64,000 nucleotides of DNA from Nepenthes gracilis (lineage: Eukaryota; Streptophyta; Magnoliopsida; Caryophyllales; Nepenthaceae): contig BSYO01000004.1 of NCBI GenBank assembly GCA_033239525.1, forward strand, positions 10,702,037 to 10,766,036, written 5' to 3'. The notes under the pieces are model-generated. The model worked only from the letters and a program-made list of their open reading frames with translations, had not been told where the DNA came from and ran no database searches. The position numbers were made by a program, and so were the translations under genes. The first letter of the stretch is position 1. Each line of letters starts with the position of its first letter. This document shows positions 25,621 through 37,932 of the stretch, piece by piece.

Positions 25621-25959
25621 TCCTATTTTGCAATCTCCACTCCATTTTTTTAAAACCAATTATGTTGTGTATTAAAATAAATTAAAAATACCTAGAAAAA
25701 CACATGCCCAAATTTAAAAGGACTCATCATCTGGAGGACTGTAAGTCTTATAATAAAAAAAAAAACTAAATAAAAAATACATAAAACAGAATAATATCAA
25801 AAAATGGTACTAAAAATCTTAAAAACTCATATATAACAAAAAAATATATAATCAAATACAAATTATCTGATAAAACTTTCTGTGGTATAATTCTTTGATT
25901 TTTCGCACTCGGTTAAGGTGGTTAAATGGCATATTAGACTTTACCAACCTTATGGCCAG
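25621..25959. other. Upstream region of the zinc-finger gene
   Basis: Promoter-side intergenic DNA, very A-rich. No clear TATA box or repeat boundary could be supported. Confidence 0.4.
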
Positions 25960-26930
25960 TAACAAAGCTTTTTTGATCTGTAACTTTTAACGCATCCTTT
26001 CGGGATAAAGTGATTTTATTAGAGTTGATTGGTTCCATAAATATAGGCTAAGGAATAAGTGTATTTGGATTAGTAAAATTTTTTACAATGCGCCGTAGAG
26101 CCTGAAAAAGATCTTGGGTCTTCGTAAGCATATTTTCCTATATGTTTCATATATATTGGAAATGGATTTTCTACATAACTATGGTTTGATAGGTAGCATC
26201 ATCTCAATATTTTGGGTGATTCGTTCCCTGATTTAGCTTGAGCTTTTACTGGAGAAGTCTCTTTTGATGCACGTGTGAAGGATATCATTGATGAGAATAC
26301 TTAGTATTGGCCAAATAAGTTTGATTATAAATTGACTAAGGTCACGGACTACATGCCTTTGGAGTTCTCTGCACGACAAGGTGGTGTGGGGCTTGTCATT
26401 GGAGTTCTCTACCAAGTTTTCTCTCTAACTTTCTTCTAGAGATCTCTAAATTCTTATGGCACAAATTAGTTTGGGAGCTAATTTATATTCTTACTCATGT
26501 CTTCATTCTTTTGGTTGGTTATTCATGAGTGTCTTAGTATATAGGATAAGGTTATATTTTCCACTAACATTTGTATAATATTGTTAGAAAATCCCCTGAC
26601 CATCTATTTTTCTACTGTCTTTTTCTTAGATGACCTTGTTCAGTTATTATTGTAGATGGGGTGTGCTTGGCCAGAGCTTGGTTAGACTACAACTATCAGA
26701 TGTGCTAGTGCGAGATGGAAGGAGAGGATTATTGTGTTGAGATTCCAAGAATGATTTTGGTTGCTTTCGTTTACTGTACTAGGCACATGAGGAACAATGT
26801 TGTTTCTAATAGGGACCAAGTCCCAAACCACCCAATTTGGTTGGCGAAATTATCTTCCAAGTCGTTCATGGCAAACTCACTATTGTGGTGTTTTCATTGA
26901 TGGATTATGCTTGATCTATTATTAGACATT
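25960..26930 (+). pseudogene. LINE-type retroelement relic (region after reverse transcriptase)
   Basis: Across broken frames the plus strand reads KKILGLRKHIF, an IGNGFS-x-LWFDR segment, GDSFPDLA, VKDIIDENT and WPNKFDYKLTKVTDYMPLEF. The order matches the region after reverse transcriptase in plant L1-type elements (IGNG-S-LWFDNWHP, then the zinc-binding part). Many stops and frame changes are present, and no reverse transcriptase core lies upstream. The right boundary is a guess. Confidence 0.45.
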
Positions 26931-28107
26931 GGGGTATGCCTCTTCCATTGTTAGGAGGTATTATTCCCCACGGGATTGACTTCAATGGGTGATCCTCTAT
27001 AATATTTTTTTTTAGTTGTTGTATGATTAAGTCTTTTTTTTTTTTAACCGTTTTGGAATTTGGTCACAGTTTTGTTGGGAATTAGATTTTTGTATTTTTG
27101 TCTAGTTGATTTGCCAACTTTTGGTAATTGATTTTTGAATACCGTGACACTTTTTTTTTTCTGTTTTGATTATTGGGTCCTTCCTATATAGCATTTTTTG
27201 ATATTATTAATTACTTAAAAAAAAAATTACAAATCTATCATCTCTATATAAGGGTTAAAGGTAGGCCTCATCTTTTTCGGATAGACCTTGATTGATTATT
27301 AACCGATAGATATCAAGATAGAATCTTTTAATGAACATAGTATATGACCTCGTTTGCTAGTTGACTGGGGTCCATACCAACTTCCATTTAATGCAATATC
27401 ATTCCTCTCATGCTAGGTAAAGTAGACAAAGGCCACAAAAAGTAATCAAAGGATCATATAAGATTGATTCTTCCCTTTTTATTTGAAATTGGCCTATCAA
27501 ACCCCCTGCTCCCAATCAGAAAATGGCTGCTGACAAGCAAATTTTCTGTGACCACATTTCTAAATAGCCTAGGAAAAGTCATTGACAAAGAAAAGGTAAT
27601 GATAAGACTTTAGACCCACATCACAAAGATGGTATATTGGACAATAATTTAACAAAATTATGGATTGATCTTTAGTGCTCAACCTTTAATAATTAGCCAA
27701 CTAAAAAATAAAAGAATTATAATTGATCATAAATAAAAATTACATTATTTCTACTAATAAACCCAATGCTATTATGGTTGAAAGATCCTCCAAACTAACT
27801 ATGGACAAAAGACTCAACCAAAACCAATTTTCCAAATTACCTCATCTGAAGATAGATTAGGATGATAAGAAGATATATTAAATACAACAACTTGCAGTAA
27901 AAGGATCGGACTCATCCAAACAAAACCATGCATTCCCAAATATAATGTTACTCATCCTAGAGTCAAACGGAAGGGAGTCCTTTAAAGCAAGAAAATGTTT
28001 ATGATAGTCACTGAAAATTTCTATAGGATGTCACTTATTAGTTCATAGTTGTGTCAAACACCATTGCCAACAATAGAGAAACATAAGGCTTAATGTTAAC
28101 CCTAACC
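26931..28107. other. Intergenic, no feature recognised
   Basis: AT-rich with several T-runs (27005-27185). No coding frame, RNA gene or repeat boundary could be supported. Confidence 0.5.
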
Positions 28108-28261
28108 CCATATTTAGTTGGAGGGAATAAAGTAAGAATAGAATTTTTATTCTCTAGAAATAGAAATTCATCCGTTTGGTTATAAATTTAATTAAAAATA
28201 AATATTTTCTGGGAATTATTATTTCCACAAATATAGGAATAACAATTACTACTATTTATAT

Positions 28262-28301
28262 GAAAATTGTTATTCCCACACATGTGGTAATAACAATTTT
28301 C
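28262..28301. repeat. Near-perfect inverted repeat
   Basis: Arms 28262-28280 and 28283-28301 are complementary over 19 bases with one mismatch around a CA spacer (left arm GAAAATTGTTATTCCCACA). Confidence 0.95.
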
Positions 28302-28305
28302 ACAA

Positions 28306-28507
28306 ATTATTATTATTATTATGTTTAATTATTATTATTATTATTATTAGATATTATTATTATTATTATTAGATATAATAATAATTATTATATTATATTA
28401 TTATTATTATTATTATGTATTATTATTATTACATATTATTATTATTATTATTACATATTATTATTATTATTATTATTATTACATATTATTATTATTATTA
28501 TTATTAC
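28306..28507. repeat. (ATT)n microsatellite, about 200 bp
   Basis: Runs of TTA/ATT units interrupted by ATAT, ACAT and ATGT variants, one of the longest simple arrays in the window. Confidence 0.97.
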
Positions 28508-28684
28508 TATTCCCACCTTATTTCTTATACTATTCAACAAGTCAAATAATGAAATACTAATTCTCACATTATTCTATTCCAATAACCAAATATGATAATA
28601 ATAATTTTAACTTTATTCTCATCCTATTCTATTCCCTGGAATAATTATTCTAGTCTCACCTTATTCCATTCTAATAACCAAAGT

Positions 28685-29740
28685 ACCGTAAATCTTATAA
28701 TCTTCCTCAAACTCTATAAAGAATATTGTGAGAAATTTTAATAATGTAAATACAACTATTATTTAATTTGTATGATAGGAACCAATCCATCTAAATAGAA
28801 TCACCCCAACATGAGATAAGCAGCCATTGTTAGCTAGACAGGACTTTATTTCAAGCCTTCAAGTTGTGAATACCCAGCCCCCAACTCCATGGAATTACAC
28901 ACATTTTCCCAAGTCATCTTAGCCGAATTAAATCCCTTGAGGCCACCATACCACATCAAATTACATATCTCCTCTTCTTAGGCTTATGTATTTCCAGCGT
29001 GAGTGCATTTGCAGGTGGATTCAACAATAATAATTTTTTATATAGAAATTAATTCAATCAAATAATTTAAATTGCATTTACCTCCAAAAGAAAGTAATTT
29101 TGTAGTAGGTTAAGCATCATATCAAAGGTGATGAAATCCCTATATAATTACTACAACCATAAAAAAAAAAGTCTTAATTCAAAATCTATTAGAAATTAAA
29201 CTTTGTTTGGTACAGTTTAAAATAAGATCAATCCGATATGATGGAATGCAGAGCCCATAGATTGTAAACTTATAGAGGAGTATATAACAATTGAGTTGTT
29301 AAGCATGGAACAGAAGATATTCAAGAATATACAGGACACCTTACTGAATCACCAAATGGCTCAATTGCTAAAAATATAAAAGATCGAGGCATTTAATGGC
29401 CTAACAGAAAATTAAGCTTGACATTATATCTTGATAAACGGTTACATGAATTGAAAAATAAATAACCATATTAAACTGAAAATTACAACTACTAAATCAC
29501 AAGTATTAAACCTTGAGTGATTATAAATTTGTGTAATGGTTGGGCCTCTAATCAGCATAACACTTTATTTGTCAATCCTTGATCCCTGCATTTGAAAGGA
29601 AAAAATATAAGAATAGGCATAGACCTCTAAACCTTTACTGCTTTTGATAATTACAGAGCCAAACTCTCCAATTTTAATATTCTGTCACATTCACTAATCC
29701 CAAATTTCTTATTATCTAACATCTCCATATATAAATATTT
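28685..29740. other. Intergenic or old repeat, nothing recognised
   Basis: AT-rich DNA with no coding frame. The right end may belong to the LTR whose distal part is the repeat at 29741. Confidence 0.4.
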
Positions 29741-29815
29741 GATTTAAGTATCGAAAGATATATTGAGGAATAAGTCTTGTACCTTATTATCTATTGTTAA
29801 CTATTATGGTGTGCA
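29741..29815 (+). repeat. LTR-like direct repeat, copy A
   Basis: GATTTAAGTATCGAAAGATA continuing to ATTGAGGAATAAGTC and ending TGGTGTGCA is closely similar to 33910-33984. The GAGTATCG...GAGGAA wording resembles the 3' part of Tat/Athila-type LTRs. It precedes the gag-protease relic, so it may be the remnant 5' LTR. Confidence 0.5.
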
Positions 29816-30825
29816 TAATTCGCATTTAAAAGTTTAAAGGTTTGATTCAACTCTATTTAAATGACAATCTTAATCCAAAGTACGTATAATTAGCGCTATA
29901 TGTCAAAACGCGATCAAGTCATCTATTCTTACCCAATTGAGATTTCATTTGCTTTAAAATGATTCAAATTTTCAATAAAAGCAATATGGTAAATATATGG
30001 GCACAAGGTTAGAAAAGCCAACTACCAAAAGCCGTTATTTCTCGTGGCTTCGGCCCAAAAGAGGGTAGCCATAGAGACATATGTTTGCCAGCAAATCCTA
30101 ACGTCAGAGCCTTGTGGTCGAGATCAACAGCATATCCATGACACTAAAGTCTTTATGAGACAAGGCTGAGGGCAAAACACACAAAGCGGTTGCTCTTCAC
30201 TCGCAAGCATCAACCTCAAGGACAAGGTTGACAGGAAAGAATGTAATCTCAAAGGGAGCCAGCCCATCATCAGTTAAAGATTCCAGCAGCACTTAAGGCA
30301 TCTTTTTGCACTAATTGTTCTTGGCTCAAAGAATATTTGAACTTCGAAGAATGAGAAGAAAGTTCTGAGCGATGGAATATGCAATACACCTAGGATTTTG
30401 AATGCTTGTTAATCAGAGAAGAATTATGCAATAGTATGCCTAAAGCTCTCATGGCTAAACAAATACCATATATATCTGCTAATTATTTGGAATTAAGGAC
30501 ATTCTTCAACGCCAAAAGAATCGCCTTCACAATTGAAGTGAAAGAGAAACTAAAGCAAATCAAATAGCATGTTTTCTGCGGAAACACTATTAGATAAACG
30601 ACTAAAATAAGTCGTCCACCATTTATTTCAAAAATTAAGAGGCATAGGCTCTTTTATAATATAAAATGCAAATACTAGAGCTCTATAATAGAAGCATTGA
30701 TCTAATATATTATTTAGACTACTTTCTAATGTTGCTTTGCTTCCAAAATTTGGAGGATGCCGCGTTATATCTCTATTTCCTTTGAACTTTAAAAGGAGAC
30801 GTGATAATTAAGTTTTACAGGTTGG

Positions 30826-32300
30826 GACCAAATTCCATTCAATCCTTTCATAATTAGCTGACTAGTTCTTATTGCAATTCACCTTCAGCTGGAGGGAAGA
30901 AAGTAGCCCTGCACATTGTCAAAATCCGATAGGCTCCAAATGAGAGTTTGAAGCATTTTCTGACCACATTTAATGTTAAGGCCAAAGGTATCTTGAAGTT
31001 CATTGATAATGTGAAGTTGAATGCTTTTATGGCTATGATTTAATTTGAAAAACTTTTTTTAAATATTTAGTCTAGTAGGAATTCAATATTTTTCTTAAAG
31101 CGAAGACTATTACCGATGCATACACCGCGGTAGATAAGGCTAACAAAGTAAAACGGCTAGAACACTAGGATTATGGGTGCCAATTGGTGTCAAATAAGAG
31201 AAATGGTGACAATTCTTCCACTTGGGATCATAGAAAGTAATAGAGAACCAAGTTGGACATTCACAAAGTGTACAAGTCACTAAACCTTATGTCAATGAAT
31301 GACACCTAGACAAATATTTTGATACAAATACAAAAAGAAAAATTTTTGATGTGGTCTAAACTGATCAATAATTTAAAAGGATGTGATTAGTCTAAATACT
31401 ATTTCTATTATCGATTTTTAAGGTACAATACTGAAGACTACTAGACACTGTAGAAGGAAATTAAGGCCCTATTATGAAAGGTTTTTCTCAATAAATATCT
31501 ACAAGACCCTGGGTCCACCTCAAGTAATAGTAAAGATGATGATGAGTAATTAGAGCAACTACAAAATCGAGTGGCAGCCAGAGTTATAAATATAGTATTA
31601 ATAAGGCTTGCTGATAATAAAGGTTATAGATTATCCCAAGAAGAATTCTATGAGAAAGAGACAAAATATAGGGATAGAAAATGATATCATTAGTTTTAAT
31701 AATAACAATATAGCACATATAATTTCTCATCATTCTGATCCTCTTATTATGTTTGCACTCATTTCTGATGAAGTCCATACTACTAATTGAAATGTGTTTT
31801 TATTGATAATGGAAATTCAAGAAATATTATCTATCTTGATTGGTTCGTCAAGTTAAGCTTAAAAGTAATAAAATGGAGCTGTCGGATGGACGACTATATA
31901 GCTTGAGAACGAATTGGTCCAAGTGAATGGAACAATACAACTAAAATTACATTGGGAATGTAACCGAAAGTTTCTTTCCATATACTATCATTTCTAATCG
32001 TAGATCTCCTTTCAGTTTATAATGCTATACTAGGTCAGCCATACTTAACAACTTTTGAAGTGGCTATTTCAATTCTAAAACTCAAAATAAAGTTTCCAAC
32101 TAAATAAGAGATTGGTAAAGTTAGAGGAGACTAAATCATTAGACGAAATTGCTACTTGATGCAGGTAAACAGTCCAACTTCTCCTCTGCTAGTCAAATAA
32201 TTTGATCTTTGAGATGAGAACTCACTTCAGCAGGCTCAAGCTGGAGATTCATCTCTCACAATTTCTTTGAACTTGATGAACTTGGATAAATATATCTACA
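30826..32300 (+). pseudogene. Ty3/gypsy gag-protease relic, Tat-like
   Basis: Broken frames give a Gag-like block near 30915-31135 (NESLKHFLTTFNVKAKG, LNAFMAMI, EDYYRCIHRG) matching the retrotransposon gag domain order. A retropepsin-like block follows near 31720-32165 (HSDPLIMFALISDE, VFIDNGNSRNI, SVYNAILGQPYLTTF, then a KFPT-x-EIGKVRGD segment). The usual D-x-G-S active site reads DNGN. Many stops and frameshifts make it non-coding. No reverse transcriptase follows: the similarity fades near 32300 and the sequence turns non-coding, so pol is deleted or lies elsewhere. Confidence 0.75.
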
Positions 32301-33535
32301 AAGTATGGATCTCAAATTATATATTTTTTAATGATGATTAATTAAATTAATAAAAATGCCAAGGTCAATTGAGGTTTTTAATCATATTACTTTCTTACCG
32401 AAATAAGTTTGATGGATCCGATAATTTATGGGCCAAGTTAGAGCCTAGCTAGTAGAAGAAAGAGGGGCCCAGGAAGCAGTAGCCCAACAGGATGCTCCTT
32501 AGCCCAAGATCTAGTAGGCACAACAGTTGACCCAAGAAGTATAATCTAATACCATCCAGTGATAAACGGGCAATTAGGGCAAATTAGTGGCTTACCCAGA
32601 CAATTGTAACCTTGAATTGATTGACGTCATGACAGCTCAGTGCATGCATTCGTACGATGGTCACCATAATTTGGCCCCATGCTTGCCCTGATAGCTCAGC
32701 AAATATGCAGGGTATATTACGCTGTGCTTATAGATCACCCTAAAATGGCAGTGATAGCCGAGCAAATATTCTCAGATAGTGATTACCACATATCGCCTAG
32801 GAGGATCATTTAGACAGGGGAATGAACAACGCAGACAATTGTCACCAATTGTGAGATCCAAGGAATGCTAAACTAGCGCTCGCTCTACAAATATCCCACT
32901 CCTCCATAGGAGAAGGGATCAGATTTTTTGGGGGCGATCTCTCTCTTTGGTTTTCTCTCTAGGATCGATCAATTAATAAGGCTGCACTCTAGAGAACCAG
33001 TCCTCGAATTCAAAGCATACACTTTACATTCAAGTGTTCATACACATTGAGATCCCACAAATACAACTCAACTTGTTTAACTAAATAGATGAATCCAAAC
33101 GGCCACTATCATCTTGTGGTCTCAAATGATTGTATGAGTAGGAAATGCAGGCGGCAGCTACCAACCTATTGCCCTGAGAATTTTGATGGTGCAGATTGCT
33201 AGTGGGGGATGCATGATGGTAACTCCCTCAGAGGCACAAAGCCATAGCACTTGCAACCTACAATCAAAGATGCATGGTGTTAACCACTTATTATTGCAGA
33301 CTTGTGGAGCCTAAGACTGGTTAACCCACGCATCTTCTTTAAATACATCACTTCTTTCACATGGAAGGGGGGCTCCTCTAGATCTAGATTTTCTCTTTCA
33401 ATCTTGATCCAATTCAGCAATTTAGTGCTCACAAAAGCCATTCTCTGACGATTGCACCTCTTTTCCAAGAAACCACTCTCCTACGAGTGCACCTCTTTAT
33501 GCCTTTCTCTGACGAGTGCACTCCTTTCAAAAGCC
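32301..33535 (+). other. Non-coding retroelement-like DNA after the gag-protease relic
   Basis: No coding frame. Around 32,880-32,910 GCTCTACAAATATCCCACTC resembles an LTR TATA region, followed by a CT-rich leader-like stretch, which suggests an LTR or untranslated remnant. Boundaries are not visible. Confidence 0.35.
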
Positions 33536-33822
33536 ACTCCATAACTAAGCGCATCCTACAAAGCACTACCTTCCAATTCTAAAGTCGCTCCCTAGCCAAG
33601 CACATCTTACATGGCATTGCCCTCTAATTCCAAAATTGCTCCCTAATCAAGCGCATACTATAGAGCTCTACCCTCTAACTTCGAAGCCGCTCCTTAGTAG
33701 AGTGCATCCTATGGAGCTCTATCCTCTAATTCCAAAGTTATTCCCTAGTTGAGCGCACCAAACCGAGCACTACCCTCTAATTTTGAAGCTACTTCTTAAT
33801 TGAGCATACTAAATGGAGCTTA
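33536..33822. repeat. 51-bp minisatellite, about 5.6 units
   Basis: Units start at 33536, 33587, 33638, 33689 and 33740, with a partial one at 33791. Each has the pattern GCTCCCTAG..AAGCGCAT, an AGC/GAGCTCTA core and CCCTCTAATTCCAAAG. The units are well diverged from each other. Tandem arrays of this kind are known in untranslated regions of Tat-lineage gypsy elements. Confidence 0.9.
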
Positions 33823-33909
33823 GTCTTCTGCTAATACTCAGTCCCCTCATCCATGCATCTCCATATATCTCTTCTCTTATCTTTCTATTTTATTAAGAAA
33901 GATTATTAA

Positions 33910-33984
33910 TTTGAGTATCGAAGGATATACTGAGGAATATGTCCCACCATCATCTGATCTCTGACTTGTTAGTTGTGGTGTACA
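33910..33984 (+). repeat. LTR-like direct repeat, copy B
   Basis: AATTTGAGTATCGAAGGATA continuing to ACTGAGGAATATGTCCC and ending TGGTGTACA is the partner of 29741-29815. It follows the gag-protease relic and minisatellite, where a 3' LTR would lie. Confidence 0.5.
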
Positions 33985-33999
33985 TGATCTAGGTTTACA

Positions 34000-36064
34000 A
34001 TAATAAAGATTGGACACGTTTTTAGTTAGACACTTGAATTCAGTGACTCCCTAATTTGTTTGGTAATCTAGATTCTGGGATGCATCAAAGTTAGATTGAT
34101 TAATGTCTTATCAGTGCTTGATTCACGCATATGTGTATTTTAGATAGTAAAGTCGTGCTTGAAGGATGCATCAAGGGTGCCTGTATATATTTTAGTGAGA
34201 TTGATAGCACCTAATATGTGTCCAAGCGACACATGTGCGTGTTTGGAACAAAATGTGGATATCAAATACATGCTTAAGAAATGCTCATGGGTCATATGGT
34301 TTATATCTTGATGCCTAATATGCGCTCGACAAGAGTACATGCACAAATTTTCTATATAAGGCCCCATTGGTAGATTTTCAGTCATTTTTTATGAATTCCA
34401 GAGAAAACATAGAGAAAGTGAAGAGAGGAAGAGAGAAGAGAGAGAAGGTTGCAAAAGGGAGAAATTTAGAGAAATTCAAGAAATCTGTAATACCTGATTC
34501 CCCATTCGAATGATTTGGTATTATTATTTTATTTTGAATTAATTTGGGTACATTGACAATAATTGTGTATAGTAAAATTTGAAGAAAAATTTGAATATGA
34601 AAGTAGTTTTGGTATTTAAGGCACGCCCAACGTGTGGTCATATGCATTTGAGAAATTGGCGCACCTGACCAATATCTATGGACTGCTCAAGCTGGGTTTG
34701 GATAGTTTTGGAGGTTGCCTAATGCATGCCTAAAGTGAGCGCTCGAGTGCATATTTCAGAGTGTTCGCGCTCAAGGAGCACTTGAGGTGGCGATTGTGCA
34801 TAGATAAGGTTAGGTGTGGGGCCTGACGTATGTCTAAGCGACACTCATGCGTTAATTCGATTATATAAGAACAGTGCACACTATTTTAGTCATTTCGTGT
34901 AGGAAGAAGAGAAAGGAGAGAAAAAGAGGAGAGAAGGAAGAGAGACAAGAAAAGATGATGGATTTTGAGGCATCATTTAATCAGATTTGTTAGATTTGAG
35001 GTTAAGACAAATATCTTTACGCTCTTTCCTTGGCCTGTTTTTATTTTCGGTTAGTTTTGCTTACATTTGGTGGATTTAATACTCATACATATCATTTCAC
35101 TAACACCATTTTGGTTCCTTATCCATGCATGTCACTTTTACCAGTTATTTTGGGATTTGGTTCAGTTTTGTTATTATTTAAGAATTATTACTTATTTTGT
35201 GAAAAATAGATAAATATTTTAAGATATTATATTCATCATATATAAGAATATTTATAAAAAAAAAAAAGTCGTAAAAAAAACTTACATAAGGGCCATGCAT
35301 GTGACATCCATGCATTGTGCTTCAAGCTGGGCTCTATCTTTGTTTTTCAATTCGATATGTATATCTTTTTCCCATGGTGGAAAGCTTTGTGATTGACCTT
35401 CCCAAATGGAAGCTTTGTATATGATATAGAGACCGTCTTCAATTTGTATTTTTATGAGAACTATCATAAGAAATTGAACGTAACTAATATATTCAGATGT
35501 CTCAATATATTCAAACAGATTTGAGGAGTGCACCTCATATTCATGGGTGGTAAAATAAAGTGGCTTCGACCGCATCTATATATGGGGGACAATATGTAGA
35601 TGACCAACCTATAAGCCTTAATGGTAGTAATACGGTCTAAAGTTATCAGGAGTAGGAGTAATCCTTCATCAAAATCAATCTTTTAGTCTTTGGTTATCTG
35701 ATTTGAATATCTTTTAGATTTTCAATTCATTTTATCTGTATTGATTTAGACAGTTGAGATTTCGATTGAGATTCGTAGGTTTCGTCCGTTGTTGGGATTC
35801 AATTGGTTTTATACATTTGAAACTTTTGGCTTTTGTTTGGATTATACTTTTAAGTACGAGACCATATTCTAACTTTTGAAGTAATAAAACGGACTTTTAA
35901 AATTTGGCTTTTATGAGTTTTTGTATACATTTTTATTATTTTTGTTTTGTTTATAGACATATCGGTTTGTTATATATTATATATTAACAATTACTGAGTA
36001 TTTAGCTTATATTTTCATTATTTCTCATCTGTTCTGATCAATGGGATATGGATAAATTGCGGGG
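34000..36064 (+). mobile_element. Old LTR-like sequence with two TATA-type promoters
   Basis: Two similar modules occur in series. Each has GC-rich words in an AT-rich setting (CCAAGCGACACATGTGCG; AGCGCTCGAGTGC), then a TATA box (CTATATAAGGCCCC near 34352; ATTATATAAGAACAG near 34862), then a GA-rich leader (34400-34445; 34903-34960). The right part has ACTGAGTATTTAGCTTATAT near 35994, wording like that inside the gypsy LTR near 37806. It is probably one or two eroded LTRs that served as the target of the gypsy insertion. The ends are not visible. Confidence 0.5.
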
Positions 36065-36069
36065 AGATT
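36065..36069. other. Target-site duplication AGATT, left copy
   Basis: AGATT directly before the gypsy 5' LTR terminus TGTGAGG equals the five bases after the 3' LTR. Confidence 0.93.
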
Positions 36070-37932
36070 TGTGAGGTTTCGGGTATTCGAGTATTATAAT
36101 TAAAGAATAATTGAGTCAATAAAGTGAAGTTTGGACCTTAACTCATATGGGCATTATAGTCTCGGGACCGTGTGGCGTTTGGGCAAAGTGGTCCTGTCGA
36201 GCACTCGAGGCAGCGCTGATTCTAGTTTAGGGCGCGCTCGCCATGCGTCCGGCCAGCGATCGAGCACTGGCCTAAATATAAAAAGTGTCATGAACGCTTT
36301 TTCTGCCATTTTTCCTTTTTGCCATAGAACGAAGAGAGAGAGAGACCGCAGGATAAGAGAGAGGAAGGAGATCCGAGGCTTCCGGGTTCGTTTTTGAGCT
36401 AGTACTAGTTACAAAGTTGGTAGATCGGGTTGAAATAAGTGCACCCATACCCTTTCCTCTCATTTATTCGCACTTTTATCTTATTTTTCTTCGAGTATCC
36501 TTATCCCGATACTTGAATAAATGGGTATTTCGGATTACCCACGCTCCAAGCATGAGCATACTTCGATGTCATATCCGTTGAGCAAAGTTTGAACTGATTT
36601 TCGCACTCTGAAACCCTAACCCACGCGCGGGCAGTTTTTGCTGATTATTTTGGGAGAAATGCACAAATTGACACTAGATAATCAATATCCAAGGCATGAG
36701 CACGAAATTCCACCATTTTGGTGACCAAATAATCACGTTCGGTGTGGTTTTCGCACACTGAAACCCTAACCTGCGAGATTGCCTTCCGGCCGACCTTCCC
36801 GGAAAAACTTATGCATACAATTGGAATAAAAACATCGAACCCCGACTTATGAGTGTGATGGAATTACATCTAATTTCATAATTTATGAATATGTTAATTT
36901 TGTTTGCTTCGGAACTAAGATATGAACAGTTATGAGAAAAAGTAATGAACGGGCCCCTCTATGAATCGAAATCGGCTTAGTATGGCAAGAAATTCATAAC
37001 CCTTTGATGTTCCAAATGAATTATGCATGAAATTAATAACTCGTGAAGACCTGAGCTCACGAAGAATATAAAAATATGCTTATGAGAGGAAATCAGATGA
37101 AGGAGAGAATTCTGTAAATAAGTGATAGACTCATGAACAGTTTTAGGAATGATGATCTGATAAAATTATGAAACGCTTCCCAACAGAGTAGGAACGAGGG
37201 ACTATAAATAAAGAATTATGAGCTTAAGAGTAGAATTCCTTAAGGAAATAAAAAACTAAGAACTTGGATCGAGAAAATTGGGCAGTATACTTTGGCTTGC
37301 CATAGATATTGCGGTGGTGACTCAAGGAATACTTTGACCGTGCATCCTAGCCGCTTAATTTGGAGCGGGTGATATTCCTTGGCAAGTTTTAGTATATTAT
37401 AGTGGAAGGCGTTGCCTGCTATGAATGTTGCTTGAGGCATAGATTACGACCCCATCTATAGGGTTGATATGTAGACAGCCCATTCCTCTGGGTCAAGAAT
37501 AGGAGCATATTGGCCGTAGATTGTGTGGACTGAATACAATCTAGGCAACTCTGAACCGCTCTTTTGGTCAGTAAGGCTTATTAGCTCGGGTCCCTGAATG
37601 AAATAAGTTTTCAGCAGCAAAGTTATGATTAAGAAAAGAAGAAAATGAAAAGAAAAGAACAAAAGAAACCCGGAACAATGTTCACAAAAGCATATTCTAT
37701 TCAAGTCACAATGCATGAATCTTCCATATGCTCTTATTTCCTTTGTATGCATATTAAACTGTTTCGAAATGAAATCTCTAATATCTTTTGTTATTTTGTA
37801 TCTTACTGAGTTTTAGCTCACGCATTGCTATTTTGTCCCTTCCCCCTCAGATTTTCAGCAAGATTTCCTGCCAGACGAGGAGTAGAAGTGTCAGCGCTTA
37901 GCATAGGCATGGAAATGATGTTTATATCCTTT
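36070..37932 (+). repeat. Gypsy 5' LTR, left part
   Basis: Matches 52612 onward along its length at roughly 85-90% by eye. It contains the TATA-like AAATATAAAAAGTG near 36276 and a GA-rich leader at 36330-36370. It is cut by the copia element after CCTTT. Confidence 0.93.
37928..37932. other. Copia target-site duplication, left copy (CCTTT)
   Basis: CCTTT here against GCTTT after the element. The uninterrupted gypsy 3' LTR reads GCTTT at the same place, so GCTTT is ancestral and one base has mutated on the left. Confidence 0.85.

Larger units (their letters stand above)
28108..28684. mobile_element. MITE-like palindromic element
   Basis: The left end (TTAGTTGGAGGGAATAAAGT, then AGAATAGAA) and the reverse complement of the right end (TTGGTTATTAGAATGGAATA, then AGACTAGAA) align over about 60 bases with gaps. 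A near-perfect inner hairpin at 28262-28301 and a long ATT array fill the middle. Non-coding, short and palindromic, it fits a miniature inverted-repeat element; the superfamily and target duplication could not be set. Confidence 0.5.

Noticed and set aside
28306..28507. Possible CRISPR-like regular repeat
   Set aside because: It is a simple ATT microsatellite in a plant nuclear genome, with no repeat-spacer structure.
36131..36463. Open frames near the start of the gypsy LTR
   Set aside because: They lie over the LTR promoter and leader, and the paired region of the 3' LTR differs by a 100-bp gap and frame. No coding support.
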